From Slackia isoflavoniconvertens (lineage in GTDB: Bacteria; Actinomycetota; Coriobacteriia; Coriobacteriales; Eggerthellaceae): a stretch of 64,000 bases of DNA. Position numbers and translations under genes: made by a program. The DNA lies in assembly GCF_003725955.1 (NCBI RefSeq), contig NZ_QIBZ01000004.1, positions 119,256 through 183,255 of the forward strand, written 5' to 3'. Positions within the stretch are counted from its first letter, which is position 1; every line of letters starts with the position of its first letter. Below the pieces are notes generated by a model, which worked only from the letters and a program-made list of their open reading frames with translations, was not told the origin of the DNA and searched no databases. Shown one piece after another: positions 17,583 through 25,916 of the stretch.

Positions 17583-17620
17583 AAAAACCCGTTAAACGCT
17601 ACGAGCATGTAACAGGTTTT
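17583..17620. terminator. Terminator, copy a of a recurring palindrome
   Basis: AAAACC and GGTTTT flank a core that reads GTTAAACGCTACGAGCAT then GTAAC. The same 25-base core recurs near 53643-53667 and 54309-54333. It lies between the convergent small membrane protein gene and the HAD gene. Confidence 0.7.
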
Positions 17621-17631
17621 AAGCAGATTCG

Positions 17632-18411
17632 TCAGGCTTCGATGAACCCGAGGTGAACGCACGCATTCCAAATGCCGTCATCGTCGACATTGGTCGTCAC
17701 GTAATCGGCACGCTGCTTCAGCTCGTCGATGGCGTTCCCCATGGCAACGCTCGTCCATTCAGGTAAAAACATGCACACGTCATTACTGCCGTCGCCAAAT
17801 ACCACGACGTCTTCGATCGACGCCCCTAAGTGCGCCATGCAGCGCTTGATTCCCTCGCCCTTATCAACGGGCTCAACGAATACGGCATATGGGCTGAAAC
17901 GCGCCGTAGGCACTTTCGATAGAGAGGCAATGCGCCCCTCTTCTTCGGGCGAGCAAATCACATAGACCTTATAGAAGCACTCAATCGAACGATAATCGAG
18001 CTCCAGGTCGACAACCGTCTCCATATACGAATCATGCACAAGCGCATCGTAGTTGGCATAGCGAGTCCAGCGGCGGCGCGAATCGTCGAAAGAGATCGCC
18101 CATACAACGCCGAGTCGCTCGCATTCCTCGATAACGTCGATACATGCTTGCGTATCGAGCGGTTTGATTCCCAAAAACTCGCCATCGAGCGTAAGGCTAT
18201 TGCCGCCGTCGGCCACCATATTCTGGAACCCGAGCTCATGCATGAAGCCCTCACCCATCGCATGCAGGCGTCCCGTGCATATCGCGAGGAAATGGCCTTC
18301 AGATTTCAAGATTTCGAGCGCTCGCTTCGTCGATTCGGGGATATACCGCCCCATAATCGGCCCCGCAGCCAAGGTGCCATCAATATCGAAAAAGAAATAA
18401 TGTTTGCGCAT
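17632..18411 (-). CDS. HAD superfamily hydrolase, Cof/YbiV type
   Basis: Cytoplasmic phosphatase of 259 residues in the Cof-like (type IIB) HAD group, which act on sugar phosphates or flavin/pyridoxal phosphates. The nucleophile motif FFFDIDGTLAAG is at residues 6-17 and the late motif VVFGDGSNDVCMF (about 208-220) carries the metal-binding aspartates. The cap domain lies between. The start follows directly from the conserved N-terminal strand. The substrate cannot be inferred from neighbours; upstream is a tRNA-Thr with its own terminator. Confidence 0.9.
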   Translation of the reverse strand: MRKHYFFFDIDGTLAAGPIMGRYIPESTKRALEILKSEGHFLAICTGRLHAMGEGFMHELGFQNMVADGGNSLTLDGEFLGIKPLDTQACIDVIEECERLGVVWAISFDDSRRRWTRYANYDALVHDSYMETVVDLELDYRSIECFYKVYVICSPEEEGRIASLSKVPTARFSPYAVFVEPVDKGEGIKRCMAHLGASIEDVVVFGDGSNDVCMFLPEWTSVAMGNAIDELKQRADYVTTNVDDDGIWNACVHLGFIEA

Positions 18412-18582
18412 ATGCCTTCATCCCTATCGGCTCGATTGCATGAAGCAAACGAACTATAACCGCGCTCATAGCGAGCAAGCAGCATCCTAATCAGGCGCAT
18501 CGACTCAAATGCGGGCTAAACACAGCCCGAACAGCAACAACAGAAAGACAAGGCACCATTGAGAACACCGCGCGACATCCAT

Positions 18583-18609
18583 AAAAAAGGCCGACGGTAT
18601 GTCGGCCTT
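18583..18609 (-). terminator. Terminator after tRNA-Thr
   Basis: A 9-bp perfect stem (AAGGCCGAC with GTCGGCCTT) and, on the minus strand, a following run of six T. It lies 11 bases past the tRNA 3' end. Confidence 0.85.
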
Positions 18610-18619
18610 AGTTCGTTCA

Positions 18620-18694
18620 TGGAGCCAGTGACAGGAATCGAACCTGCAACCGACTGATTACAAATCAGTTGCGCTACCGTTGCGCCACACTGGC
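18620..18694 (-). tRNA. tRNA-Thr (anticodon UGU)
   Basis: A 75-base tRNA on the minus strand. The acceptor stem pairs GCCAGTG with CACTGGC, followed by T and an encoded CCA (18620-18622). The anticodon arm is CTGATT-TGT-AATCAG, reading ACA and related threonine codons, and the T arm contains GGTTCGATTCC. It lies just downstream of asd, with its own terminator. Confidence 0.97.
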
Positions 18695-18720
18695 AAGTGA
18701 GCTTGGTTAGTGTACCACAA

Positions 18721-19746
18721 CTACTTTACAAGCAGCTGAGCAATTTGCACAGCATTGGTCGCGGCGCCCTTGCGAATCTGATCGCCGCAGCACCAGAACG
18801 TGATTCCGCGCGATTCATTGGGGTTCGAGATATCGCGACGCATGCGGCCAACCCAAATAAGGTCTTGGTCGCTCGTATCGATAGGCATCGGGAAACGGTC
18901 GTGCGCATCAGCGGCGTCTCGATCGTCAACGAGTTTCACGCCAGGAGCCGAAGCGAGAACCTCGCGAGCCTGCTCAAGCGTGATGTCGCGTTCGAATTCA
19001 AGCGTGATGCTTTCGGAATGCGAACGAAGAACGGGCACGCGAACACAGGTGCAATTCACGCGCAACTCGGGAAGATGCATGATTTTGCGGCCCTCGTTCT
19101 GAAACTTCATCTCTTCCGAAGTGAAGCCCTCGTATTTAAAGCCACCAATCTGAGGAATGAGGTTGCTCGCAAGCTGAGCAGCGAATGAGCTCGGCTCAGG
19201 CATAGGTTCGCCCTTGCCCATCGCCGCAATTTGCGCCTCGAGCTCGCGCATGCCCGGCACGCCTGCGCCACTCGCGGCCTGATAGGTGCTCACAATCATA
19301 CGCTGCACGCCCGCGGCCTGATGAAGCGGCCACGTAGGAACAAGACCGATAATGGTGGCGCAATTCGGGTTCGCAATAATGCCCTTATTCCATTTCACAT
19401 CTTCGCCATTGATTTCCGGCACAACCAGGGGCACATCTTCATCCATGCGGAAGGCGTGCGAATTGTCGATGACCGTTGCGCCCGCTTCCACGGCATGCGG
19501 AAGCAATTCCTTGGCGATGCCATCGCCAGCGGCGCCCAAGACGATATCGCAACCCTTGAAGCACTGCGGGGTGGCTTCTTCAATGACGACTTTTTCGCCC
19601 TTGAATTCGATCGTTTTGCCAGCACTGCGCGCACTCGCGAAAAGCCTCAAACCAGCGACAGGGAAATCACGCTCCTGAAGGCACTCGAGCATCTGCTGGC
19701 CCACAGCGCCCGTCGCACCCAGAATTCCGACGTTGTAGCTACTCAT
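18721..19746 (-). CDS. asd: Aspartate-semialdehyde dehydrogenase
   Basis: Second enzyme of the aspartate pathway, reducing aspartyl phosphate to aspartate semialdehyde for lysine, threonine, methionine and wall diaminopimelate. It has 341 residues. The NADP-binding GATGAVGQQML is near residues 8-18, the catalytic cysteine in NPNCATI near 126-132, and QAASGAGVPGM near 150-160. I set the start at MSSYNVG because GAGG lies six bases upstream and the longer frame runs back through lysC. The start overlaps the lysC stop by eight bases, so the pair is an operon with coupled translation. Confidence 0.97.
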   Translation of the reverse strand: MSSYNVGILGATGAVGQQMLECLQERDFPVAGLRLFASARSAGKTIEFKGEKVVIEEATPQCFKGCDIVLGAAGDGIAKELLPHAVEAGATVIDNSHAFRMDEDVPLVVPEINGEDVKWNKGIIANPNCATIIGLVPTWPLHQAAGVQRMIVSTYQAASGAGVPGMRELEAQIAAMGKGEPMPEPSSFAAQLASNLIPQIGGFKYEGFTSEEMKFQNEGRKIMHLPELRVNCTCVRVPVLRSHSESITLEFERDITLEQAREVLASAPGVKLVDDRDAADAHDRFPMPIDTSDQDLIWVGRMRRDISNPNESRGITFWCCGDQIRKGAATNAVQIAQLLVK

Positions 19747-21109
19747 TGGTCGCCTCCTCTTCGGCTTCCTCGACAGTAATGATGTTATCGTCACTATCGA
19801 CAAACGCGCCGTAAATAACGCGAATAGCACGCTCAAAATCGTCGACATCGACGCCAACAACAATGTCAAGCTCTTCGGATCCCTGCGCGATCATGCGAAT
19901 ATTGATGCCCGCATGGCCCAGTTCGCCGAACAGGCGGCCCGAAGTGCCCGGGCGACTCGGCATGTTGCGGCCGACCGTGGAAATAAGCGCAAGCCTATCG
20001 ACGATTTTGATTTCGTCGGGCTCGAGCTCGCTTTTAATATCGGCAACAATGGAATACAGGCAATCTTTCACATCGCTGCCCTGCACCACCACGGCAAACG
20101 AGTCGATGCCCGTGGGAATGTGCTCGATGCTCACGCGATAGCGCTCGAAAATCGACAAAGTTTTGCGAATGTAGCCAACCTTGCTCGACATATGGTTCGT
20201 CTTCACGTGAATAGCGACGAAATCTTTCTTGCCCGCAATACCCGTGATGAGCGGCTCGGCCACGCCAGGCTCGGTTTCCTCGGAAATCACGGTGCCGGGG
20301 TCGTCGGGCGCATTCGTATTCTTAATCACAAGCGGAATGCCGGCATCTTTCACCGGGAAAATCGCCTCTTCATGCAGCACGCTCGCGCCCATGTAAGAAA
20401 GCTCGCGAAGTTCGGCGTAGGTAATGCGCGAAATCGACTTCGGATTATCGACGATGCGTGGGTCGGCTGTAAGGAAGCCGGAAACGTCGGTCCAGTTCTC
20501 ATACAAGTCGGCGCCCAGGCACTGAGCCACAATCGCGCCCGTGATGTCTCCGCCGCCGCGGTCGAGCAGCTTGATTTTGCCATCTTCCGTCGCGCCATAG
20601 AAGCCAGGAAGCACGAAGCACTTTTCCTCGCCGATCGCAGCCTTGAGCTTTTCGGAAGTCTTATCCATATCGATAGAGCTATCGGCGCGGAACGTAATAA
20701 CGTCAGCAGCATCGACGAACGGGAAGCCCAAATATTCAGCCATCATGCGACCCGTGAAGTATTCGCCGCGGCTCACGATATACTCAGGCGTGTATTCTCC
20801 ACGCTTCGCGAGCTCGCGGAAGATGCCGAATTCATGGGAAATGGGGTAGCTCAGATTCAATTCTTTGGCAATTTCGCAGAAGCGCTGGCCGATAGTGCCC
20901 AGAAGGTCATCGCATGTCACGTGGTATTGCAAGTGAGCGTTCACCAAATACAGCAAGTCGGTAATTTTGCTGTCGAACTTATCACGCTTGCCGGCGGCGC
21001 TCACGACGACAAAACGGCGAGAGGGGTCGGCCTGGACGATTGCCTTGACTTTTTTGAATTGGCCGGCAGAACTCACACTCGAGCCGCCGAACTTCGTAAT
21101 CTTAATCAT
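19739..21109 (-). CDS. lysC: Aspartate kinase
   Basis: Monofunctional aspartokinase of 456 residues, the first step of the aspartate pathway. It opens with the kinase signature KITKFGGSSVSS (residues 3-14), has DRGGGDITGAIVAQ near 205, and the C-terminal third holds two ACT domains (roughly 310-380 and 390-450) that bind feedback effectors such as lysine or threonine. The start was set at MIKITK, preceded by a GAAGGTAG ribosome site; the upstream extension has no homology. No lysine riboswitch or T-box structure is apparent in the 130 bases between the thrB terminator and this start. Confidence 0.96.
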   Translation of the reverse strand: MIKITKFGGSSVSSAGQFKKVKAIVQADPSRRFVVVSAAGKRDKFDSKITDLLYLVNAHLQYHVTCDDLLGTIGQRFCEIAKELNLSYPISHEFGIFRELAKRGEYTPEYIVSRGEYFTGRMMAEYLGFPFVDAADVITFRADSSIDMDKTSEKLKAAIGEEKCFVLPGFYGATEDGKIKLLDRGGGDITGAIVAQCLGADLYENWTDVSGFLTADPRIVDNPKSISRITYAELRELSYMGASVLHEEAIFPVKDAGIPLVIKNTNAPDDPGTVISEETEPGVAEPLITGIAGKKDFVAIHVKTNHMSSKVGYIRKTLSIFERYRVSIEHIPTGIDSFAVVVQGSDVKDCLYSIVADIKSELEPDEIKIVDRLALISTVGRNMPSRPGTSGRLFGELGHAGINIRMIAQGSEELDIVVGVDVDDFERAIRVIYGAFVDSDDNIITVEEAEEEATNE

Positions 21110-21242
21110 AGAACTACCTTCGATGCGCAGTACACGTAAAATCGATGATGCCACTTTAGCATGCAAAAGCGCAAGCCCTTTCGGCAGATGGCCAGAAGTC
21201 ACCATATGTGGTACCTATTTGAGAGCCTCAGTCAAAATACGA

Positions 21243-21277
21243 AAACGCGCCGAGGAGACATACCCCTTGGCGCGTTT
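21243..21277 (-). terminator. Terminator after thrB
   Basis: A 9-bp stem AAACGCGCC/GGCGCGTTT (21243-21251 with 21269-21277), with further AGGG/TCCT pairing inside, starts six bases past the thrB stop. It isolates thrBC from lysC. Confidence 0.75.
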
Positions 21278-21282
21278 GAGTG

Positions 21283-22167
21283 TTATGCAAGTTGAATGCG
21301 CACTCCCTGAGTGTCGCACTCAAGCACATGCACCTGGAAATCGGGATGCATACTCTGCAGGCGCGCTCGCAGGCTTTCAGCGACCAGTCCATCATCGGTT
21401 ACCGCCATAAGGGTGGAACCCGAACCAGAAATCCACAGCGTAGCCGCACCACCATTCAGGCAAACCTCCCGCACCTCATCGTAATCGGGAATAAGTTCAC
21501 GGCGATAGGGTTCTTGGATTTTGTCGTCGCAGGCGGCAGCGATAAGACGAACGTCACCCGACTCCAAACCGCGCGTAAGGCCAGAGATGCGTCCCATTTG
21601 CCACACAGCGGTAGACAGGGGCACTTCCTGAGGCACAATCTTGCGCGCCTCCTCGGTTTTAACCTCGTAAGGCGGAATAACCGTGACGAAGCGCAGGTTC
21701 GGATTCACGTTATAGCGAATGCAATTCGGCAATTCGCCCTGCGGCGTAAACGAGCACACGAGCGACCCCATAATGGCGGGAGCGACGTTATCGGGGTGGC
21801 CTTCCATTTCGGTCGCGATGCTCACCGCCTCAGCGCGACCCACAATGCGGCCCGTGAGCGCAGCGGCACCCATGATGCCCGCAACCGTGCACGTCGACGA
21901 GGAACCCAAACCACGTGAAACGGGAATCGCTGCATCGATATGCAGCTTAATAGGAAACGGCTCCTCGCCCCAGTGCGCAAGCGCAAGCTCAAAGCTTCGA
22001 TACACGAGATTATTTTCATTGCGATACTTCTCGGAGCAACCCGAAATCTGCAGCTCATCAGCACGTTCGAACGTGAATTCCGAATACAGGGAAACCGCCA
22101 TACCCAGGCAGTCGTAGCCAATGCCAAGATTCGCCGACGTAGCCGGCACCGTAATTTTTACGCTCAC
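21283..22167 (-). CDS. thrB: Homoserine kinase
   Basis: GHMP-superfamily kinase of 294 residues that phosphorylates homoserine on the way to threonine. VTVPATSANLGIGYDCLGMA-type N-terminal strands (here ITVPATSANLGIGYDCLG) and the ATP-binding PVSRGLGSSSTCTVAG (about residues 88-103) are diagnostic. The start ATG overlaps the thrC stop by four bases, so thrC-thrB are translated as a coupled pair. A terminator follows. Confidence 0.97.
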   Translation of the reverse strand: MSVKITVPATSANLGIGYDCLGMAVSLYSEFTFERADELQISGCSEKYRNENNLVYRSFELALAHWGEEPFPIKLHIDAAIPVSRGLGSSSTCTVAGIMGAAALTGRIVGRAEAVSIATEMEGHPDNVAPAIMGSLVCSFTPQGELPNCIRYNVNPNLRFVTVIPPYEVKTEEARKIVPQEVPLSTAVWQMGRISGLTRGLESGDVRLIAAACDDKIQEPYRRELIPDYDEVREVCLNGGAATLWISGSGSTLMAVTDDGLVAESLRARLQSMHPDFQVHVLECDTQGVRIQLA

Positions 22168-23645
22168 AACAACTCACCGCATTTCGTTTCAACATAAGAA
22201 GACATGTCGCTAACCGCGATCACGTCGCCGAAACGCTCATCGGCGTTTTCGAGGGCGGCCAAAGCGGCAGGAGCTTTCGTTTCACTCGCGCCTTCGAGTT
22301 CGCGCATGCAAGCAAAATCGTCCTGCGGCGCAGCCAGACCCAGCGCCTCGCACACGTCATGGCAGAACTTATACGGGCTCGCGGTAGAAAGCACCACGCG
22401 GGGAACGCCTTCGGAATGAGGATGCATCTTTGAAACATGCCACGCACACGCCGTATGGGGATCGAGCACATAGCCCGTTGCATCGTGGCATTCCTTCATG
22501 GCAGCCTCGGCCTGCTCGTCGCTCGCCCAGCCGCAGGCGAACGTTTCCTGAATACGCGCAAGCACCTCGTCGGGCACCTGATAACGACCCGTTTTCGCAA
22601 GGTCGCCCATAAGGCCAGCAACAAACCCAGCAGCGCCATCGCTCGCGTAGTACAGAAGGCGCTCAAGGTTCGACGAAATCAAGATATCCATCGAAGGAGA
22701 AATGGTTTTAAAGAACTCGCGATTGCGGTCGTACACGCCCTCGGTAAGGAAATCGGACAGCACGTTATTGCAGTTGCTCGCGACAATAAGCTTGCCAACG
22801 GGAAGGCCCATGCGCTTCGCAAAATACCCAGCAAGCACATCGCCGAAGTTTCCGGTGGGAACGCAGAATTCGACGGCATCGCCGCATGCGATTTCGCCTG
22901 CGCGAACGAGCTGGGCATAGGCATCGAAGTAATACACGACCTGCGGAGCCAAACGGCCGATATTAATGGAGTTCGCGCTTGAAAGCACCGTATCCTGCGC
23001 CGCAAGACGCTCGCGCAGCGCCTCGTCTCCAAAAATACGCTTTACGGCGCTTTGGGTATCGTCGAAATTGCCTTCGACGGCAGCGACGGCAACGTTGTCG
23101 CCGGCCTGGGTGACCATTTGCAATCGCTGGATTTCGCTTGTGCCGTTATGCGGGTAGAACACGGTAATGCCCAGCCCGGGCGTATTCGCGAAACCAGCCA
23201 AAGCAGCCTTGCCGGTATCGCCGCTCGTTGCGGCAAGAATCATGATTTTTTCGCCCGCGCCTTGCGCAGCTCGGCTCATGAGCTGAGGAAGCATCTGCAG
23301 CGCAACATCTTTGAAGGCACTTGTCGGGCCGCGGAAGAGTTCGAGCACGAACGCATCGCCGACCTTTACCACGGGCGCAACGTCATCGGTTTCAAAGGTG
23401 CCTTTGTATGCAGCCTTAACGCACGACTCAATTTCTTCAGCGGAATAATCATCGAGCAGCGTACCCAAAATATACGCGGCATTTTCGCGATACGTGTTCG
23501 TCACAACGCGTTCGAGATCGATTTTCGTTTCGCCCAGCGCATCGGTAACGTAGAGGCCGCCATCGGAAGCAAGGCCATTGAGCACCGCGCGTTTCGCGGA
23601 CACGCATGCATCGGCGTTTCGAGTGCTGTGGTACATCGAAGTCAT
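22164..23645 (-). CDS. thrC: Threonine synthase
   Basis: PLP enzyme of 493 residues converting O-phosphohomoserine to threonine. The N-terminal YHSTRN and GLASDGGLYV are typical of the longer (yeast/E. coli-like) branch, and the PLP lysine lies in GPTSAFKDVALQ (about residues 110-121). The phosphate-binding ATSGDTGKAAL lies near 157-167. An AAGGGCGG sequence precedes the first ATG; a second ATG three codons on lacks one. Upstream on the minus strand TGGTATGCT looks like an extended -10. First gene of the thrC-thrB operon. Confidence 0.96.
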   Translation of the reverse strand: MTSMYHSTRNADACVSAKRAVLNGLASDGGLYVTDALGETKIDLERVVTNTYRENAAYILGTLLDDYSAEEIESCVKAAYKGTFETDDVAPVVKVGDAFVLELFRGPTSAFKDVALQMLPQLMSRAAQGAGEKIMILAATSGDTGKAALAGFANTPGLGITVFYPHNGTSEIQRLQMVTQAGDNVAVAAVEGNFDDTQSAVKRIFGDEALRERLAAQDTVLSSANSINIGRLAPQVVYYFDAYAQLVRAGEIACGDAVEFCVPTGNFGDVLAGYFAKRMGLPVGKLIVASNCNNVLSDFLTEGVYDRNREFFKTISPSMDILISSNLERLLYYASDGAAGFVAGLMGDLAKTGRYQVPDEVLARIQETFACGWASDEQAEAAMKECHDATGYVLDPHTACAWHVSKMHPHSEGVPRVVLSTASPYKFCHDVCEALGLAAPQDDFACMRELEGASETKAPAALAALENADERFGDVIAVSDMSSYVETKCGELL

Positions 23646-23778
23646 ATGCCGCCCTTTCGTTTGGTTGAATTCGCTCTAGCATACCAAGCGCGGGCAATGC
23701 AATATTACAGCTTTGTTAAATACACCGCTCACCAGCGGTAAACGGCCGACATGGCAGCCGAAAGCCACAAGCGATAGA

Positions 23779-24759
23779 TCACTCGGCACACGAAGCGAGC
23801 TCGGGGCCCACAACTCCTTCATGCGAGGCGAAATCGGGAATGAAACTTTCTTCGGCAGCTCCCCCCTCTTGCCAGAAATAATCATCGCAGCCGATATCGT
23901 CGGCATAATCGAGAAGCTCCTCGAACGCTTCAGGATCGACTCTCTGCTCAAGTTCAGGATGCAACGGAAACGCTCCCATAGGCGTGTATTGGCTCATGAG
24001 AGAAAGCTTAAGCTGGCCGAGCGTTTCTTGCACGGCATAGGTTTCATGCACATATCGCACGATTCGCTTTGTTTCCTCCAAGTGCGTCGGAAGCAGCAGC
24101 ACGCGAACGATAACGTGCGCGCCCTGTTCCACCATCGCATCGAGCGAAGCCATAGCGAATTCGGGGTACGTTGGCGCTTTCGAATAGCTGCGCGCCGTCT
24201 GGGCATCGATATAGCGAAAATCGACCAGATAGGTATCGACGAGCCCTTTGAGCAAAGCGATAGTTTCTGGCGTTTCGTAGCCTGAAGTGTTGTACACAAA
24301 CGGAATGGTGAGCCCCGCTTCACGCGCGAGCTTTGCCGCTTCGATAATTTGGGGCACATAGTGCGTTGGCGTTACGAGGTTCACATTAAGAGCGCCTTGG
24401 TCCTGCAATTCCAAAAAAATACAAGCAAGACGACGCACGCTCACATCGACGCCGCAGCTGCCGTTCGCGATGGGTTCGTTTTGACAATACACGCAATGCA
24501 GCGGGCAATTCGAGAAGAAAACGGCCCCGCTGCCCATATTGCCCGAAATCGGCGGCTCCTCCCAGAAATGAAGGGCGGCCCGGGCGATGCGCAGCTCATC
24601 AGCCGCGCCACACACGCCCCGCGCACCCGCTACGCGATTCGCACCACACGCACGAGGACAGAGCGAGCAATGTTCAAGCAAGGAAATCGTGGCATCAGAA
24701 AAAGAGGCCGTCGAAAGAGCGGCCTCTTCCATACATGACGTGTTATCGCGCACACCCAT
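23779..24759 (-). CDS. Radical SAM protein, PflX family (COG1313)
   Basis: Radical S-adenosylmethionine protein of 326 residues. The cluster motif is CPLHCVYCQN (CxxxCxxC, about residues 82-91), preceded by a cysteine-rich stretch (HCSLCPRACGANR...GVCG, about 30-50) typical of COG1313/PflX rather than classical PflA. These proteins are called pyruvate-formate-lyase-activating-like, but their true substrates are mostly unknown and no glycyl-radical enzyme lies nearby. Its start is seven bases past the degV stop, with TAGG six bases before the ATG, so the two are co-transcribed. A weak 6-bp hairpin (23724-23739) follows. Confidence 0.88.
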   Translation of the reverse strand: MGVRDNTSCMEEAALSTASFSDATISLLEHCSLCPRACGANRVAGARGVCGAADELRIARAALHFWEEPPISGNMGSGAVFFSNCPLHCVYCQNEPIANGSCGVDVSVRRLACIFLELQDQGALNVNLVTPTHYVPQIIEAAKLAREAGLTIPFVYNTSGYETPETIALLKGLVDTYLVDFRYIDAQTARSYSKAPTYPEFAMASLDAMVEQGAHVIVRVLLLPTHLEETKRIVRYVHETYAVQETLGQLKLSLMSQYTPMGAFPLHPELEQRVDPEAFEELLDYADDIGCDDYFWQEGGAAEESFIPDFASHEGVVGPELASCAE

Positions 24760-24766
24760 CGATCGC

Positions 24767-25696
24767 CTAAGCGCCGCCTTTGATTTTACGTGCGATGCGA
24801 TCGGCTACCGAAAGGTCCTCTCGGCGGTCTTGTCCCCAAAATACGATTGCAATCATACCGGGGCCCACATGGGTTCCAATAACGGGACCAATATGCAAAT
24901 CAAGGAACATGGCATCTTCTTGTTCCTTCGCGATAAGCTCATGCATGCGCTCAAGGTCTTTAGGACAATCGGCATTGCCCGTCACAATGGCGCCCGAAGG
25001 GCCGTCCTGAGAAACTTTATCGAGATAGAACTGAGCGAGCTGGCGAATGCCCTTTTTGCGGCCGCGGGCCACACCCTTCAAGGTGAGCTTGCCTTCCAAA
25101 TCGATAGTGAGCATAGGCTTCACATCGAGTTTCGCACCCGCCGCAGCAACGCCATCGGGAATGCGGCCGCCACGACGCAACGACTCAAGGTCGTCGACCA
25201 TAAACATCATGTTAAGGAAATAGCGCGCCTCTTCAGCCCACTCGACGAGCTCTTCAGCCGTAAGGCCCGCATCGCGCTGGCGCAGGGCTTCATATACCAA
25301 AGCCCCTTCCGCAACAGAAGCAAGCTTGGTATCGACGATGTGCAGCTGCATATCGGGGTACTTTTCCTGAAGCTGATCGCGCACGAGCAACGACACATTG
25401 TAGCTGCCCGAAAGCGCCGAAGAGAAACTCAAATACACCGTAGGAATGCCCGATTGCGCAGCGCGCTCAAACACCTCGGTGTAAGCGGGAATGGAAATTT
25501 GAGACGTCGTAGGGAAATTGCCCTTGCGCATGCGGTCGTAGAATTCCTTGGCGGGCATGCTCACGCCGAAATCGTCGAGATGCTGCTCGGTGTCGAAGAG
25601 GAACGGGAATTCAACGAGATACACGCCCTCGCGCTGCACCATCTCCAGCGGCAAATCGCAACACGAGTCGATAATAAGATTGCATTTCGCGGTCAT
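24767..25696 (-). CDS. DegV family fatty-acid-binding protein
   Basis: DegV protein of 309 residues. Members bind long-chain fatty acids, and some (FakB) present them to the kinase FakA; no fakA is in the window. It starts NLIIDSCCDLP (residues 5-15), with the conserved TSQISIPAYTEVFE near 65-78 and the YLSFSSALSGSYNVS segment near 90-104. I set the start at MTAKCN, where AAAGG is six bases upstream. It is the first gene of a two-gene unit with the PflX-type radical SAM protein. Confidence 0.92.
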   Translation of the reverse strand: MTAKCNLIIDSCCDLPLEMVQREGVYLVEFPFLFDTEQHLDDFGVSMPAKEFYDRMRKGNFPTTSQISIPAYTEVFERAAQSGIPTVYLSFSSALSGSYNVSLLVRDQLQEKYPDMQLHIVDTKLASVAEGALVYEALRQRDAGLTAEELVEWAEEARYFLNMMFMVDDLESLRRGGRIPDGVAAAGAKLDVKPMLTIDLEGKLTLKGVARGRKKGIRQLAQFYLDKVSQDGPSGAIVTGNADCPKDLERMHELIAKEQEDAMFLDLHIGPVIGTHVGPGMIAIVFWGQDRREDLSVADRIARKIKGGA

Positions 25697-25846
25697 TCGT
25701 GGCCTTTCTGAAAGCGATTCCGCGCTCCTTACGCGCAATACTTTGACAGACGAACTATATCAGGTCACGGCAGCATTCGAGTCGCTTTGTCAAAATAGAA
25801 TCAAATTGTCACTTATGCCGAGCGCACCGAAACATCCCCACAACGC

Positions 25847-25884
25847 AAAAGGCGGCATCGAACCATAAGGCCCGATGCCGCCTT
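25847..25884 (-). terminator. Terminator after pncB
   Basis: A perfect 12-bp stem (AAGGCGGCATCG with its complement) followed on the minus strand by TTTT, about 30 bases past the pncB stop. Confidence 0.85.
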
Positions 25885-25916
25885 GTTATTCCGCGCTCGA
25901 GTTGAAACAAGAATTC

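Noticed and set aside
21110..21242. Lysine riboswitch or T-box before lysC
   Set aside because: The region is only about 130 bases and shows neither the conserved T-box sequence nor lysine riboswitch helices.
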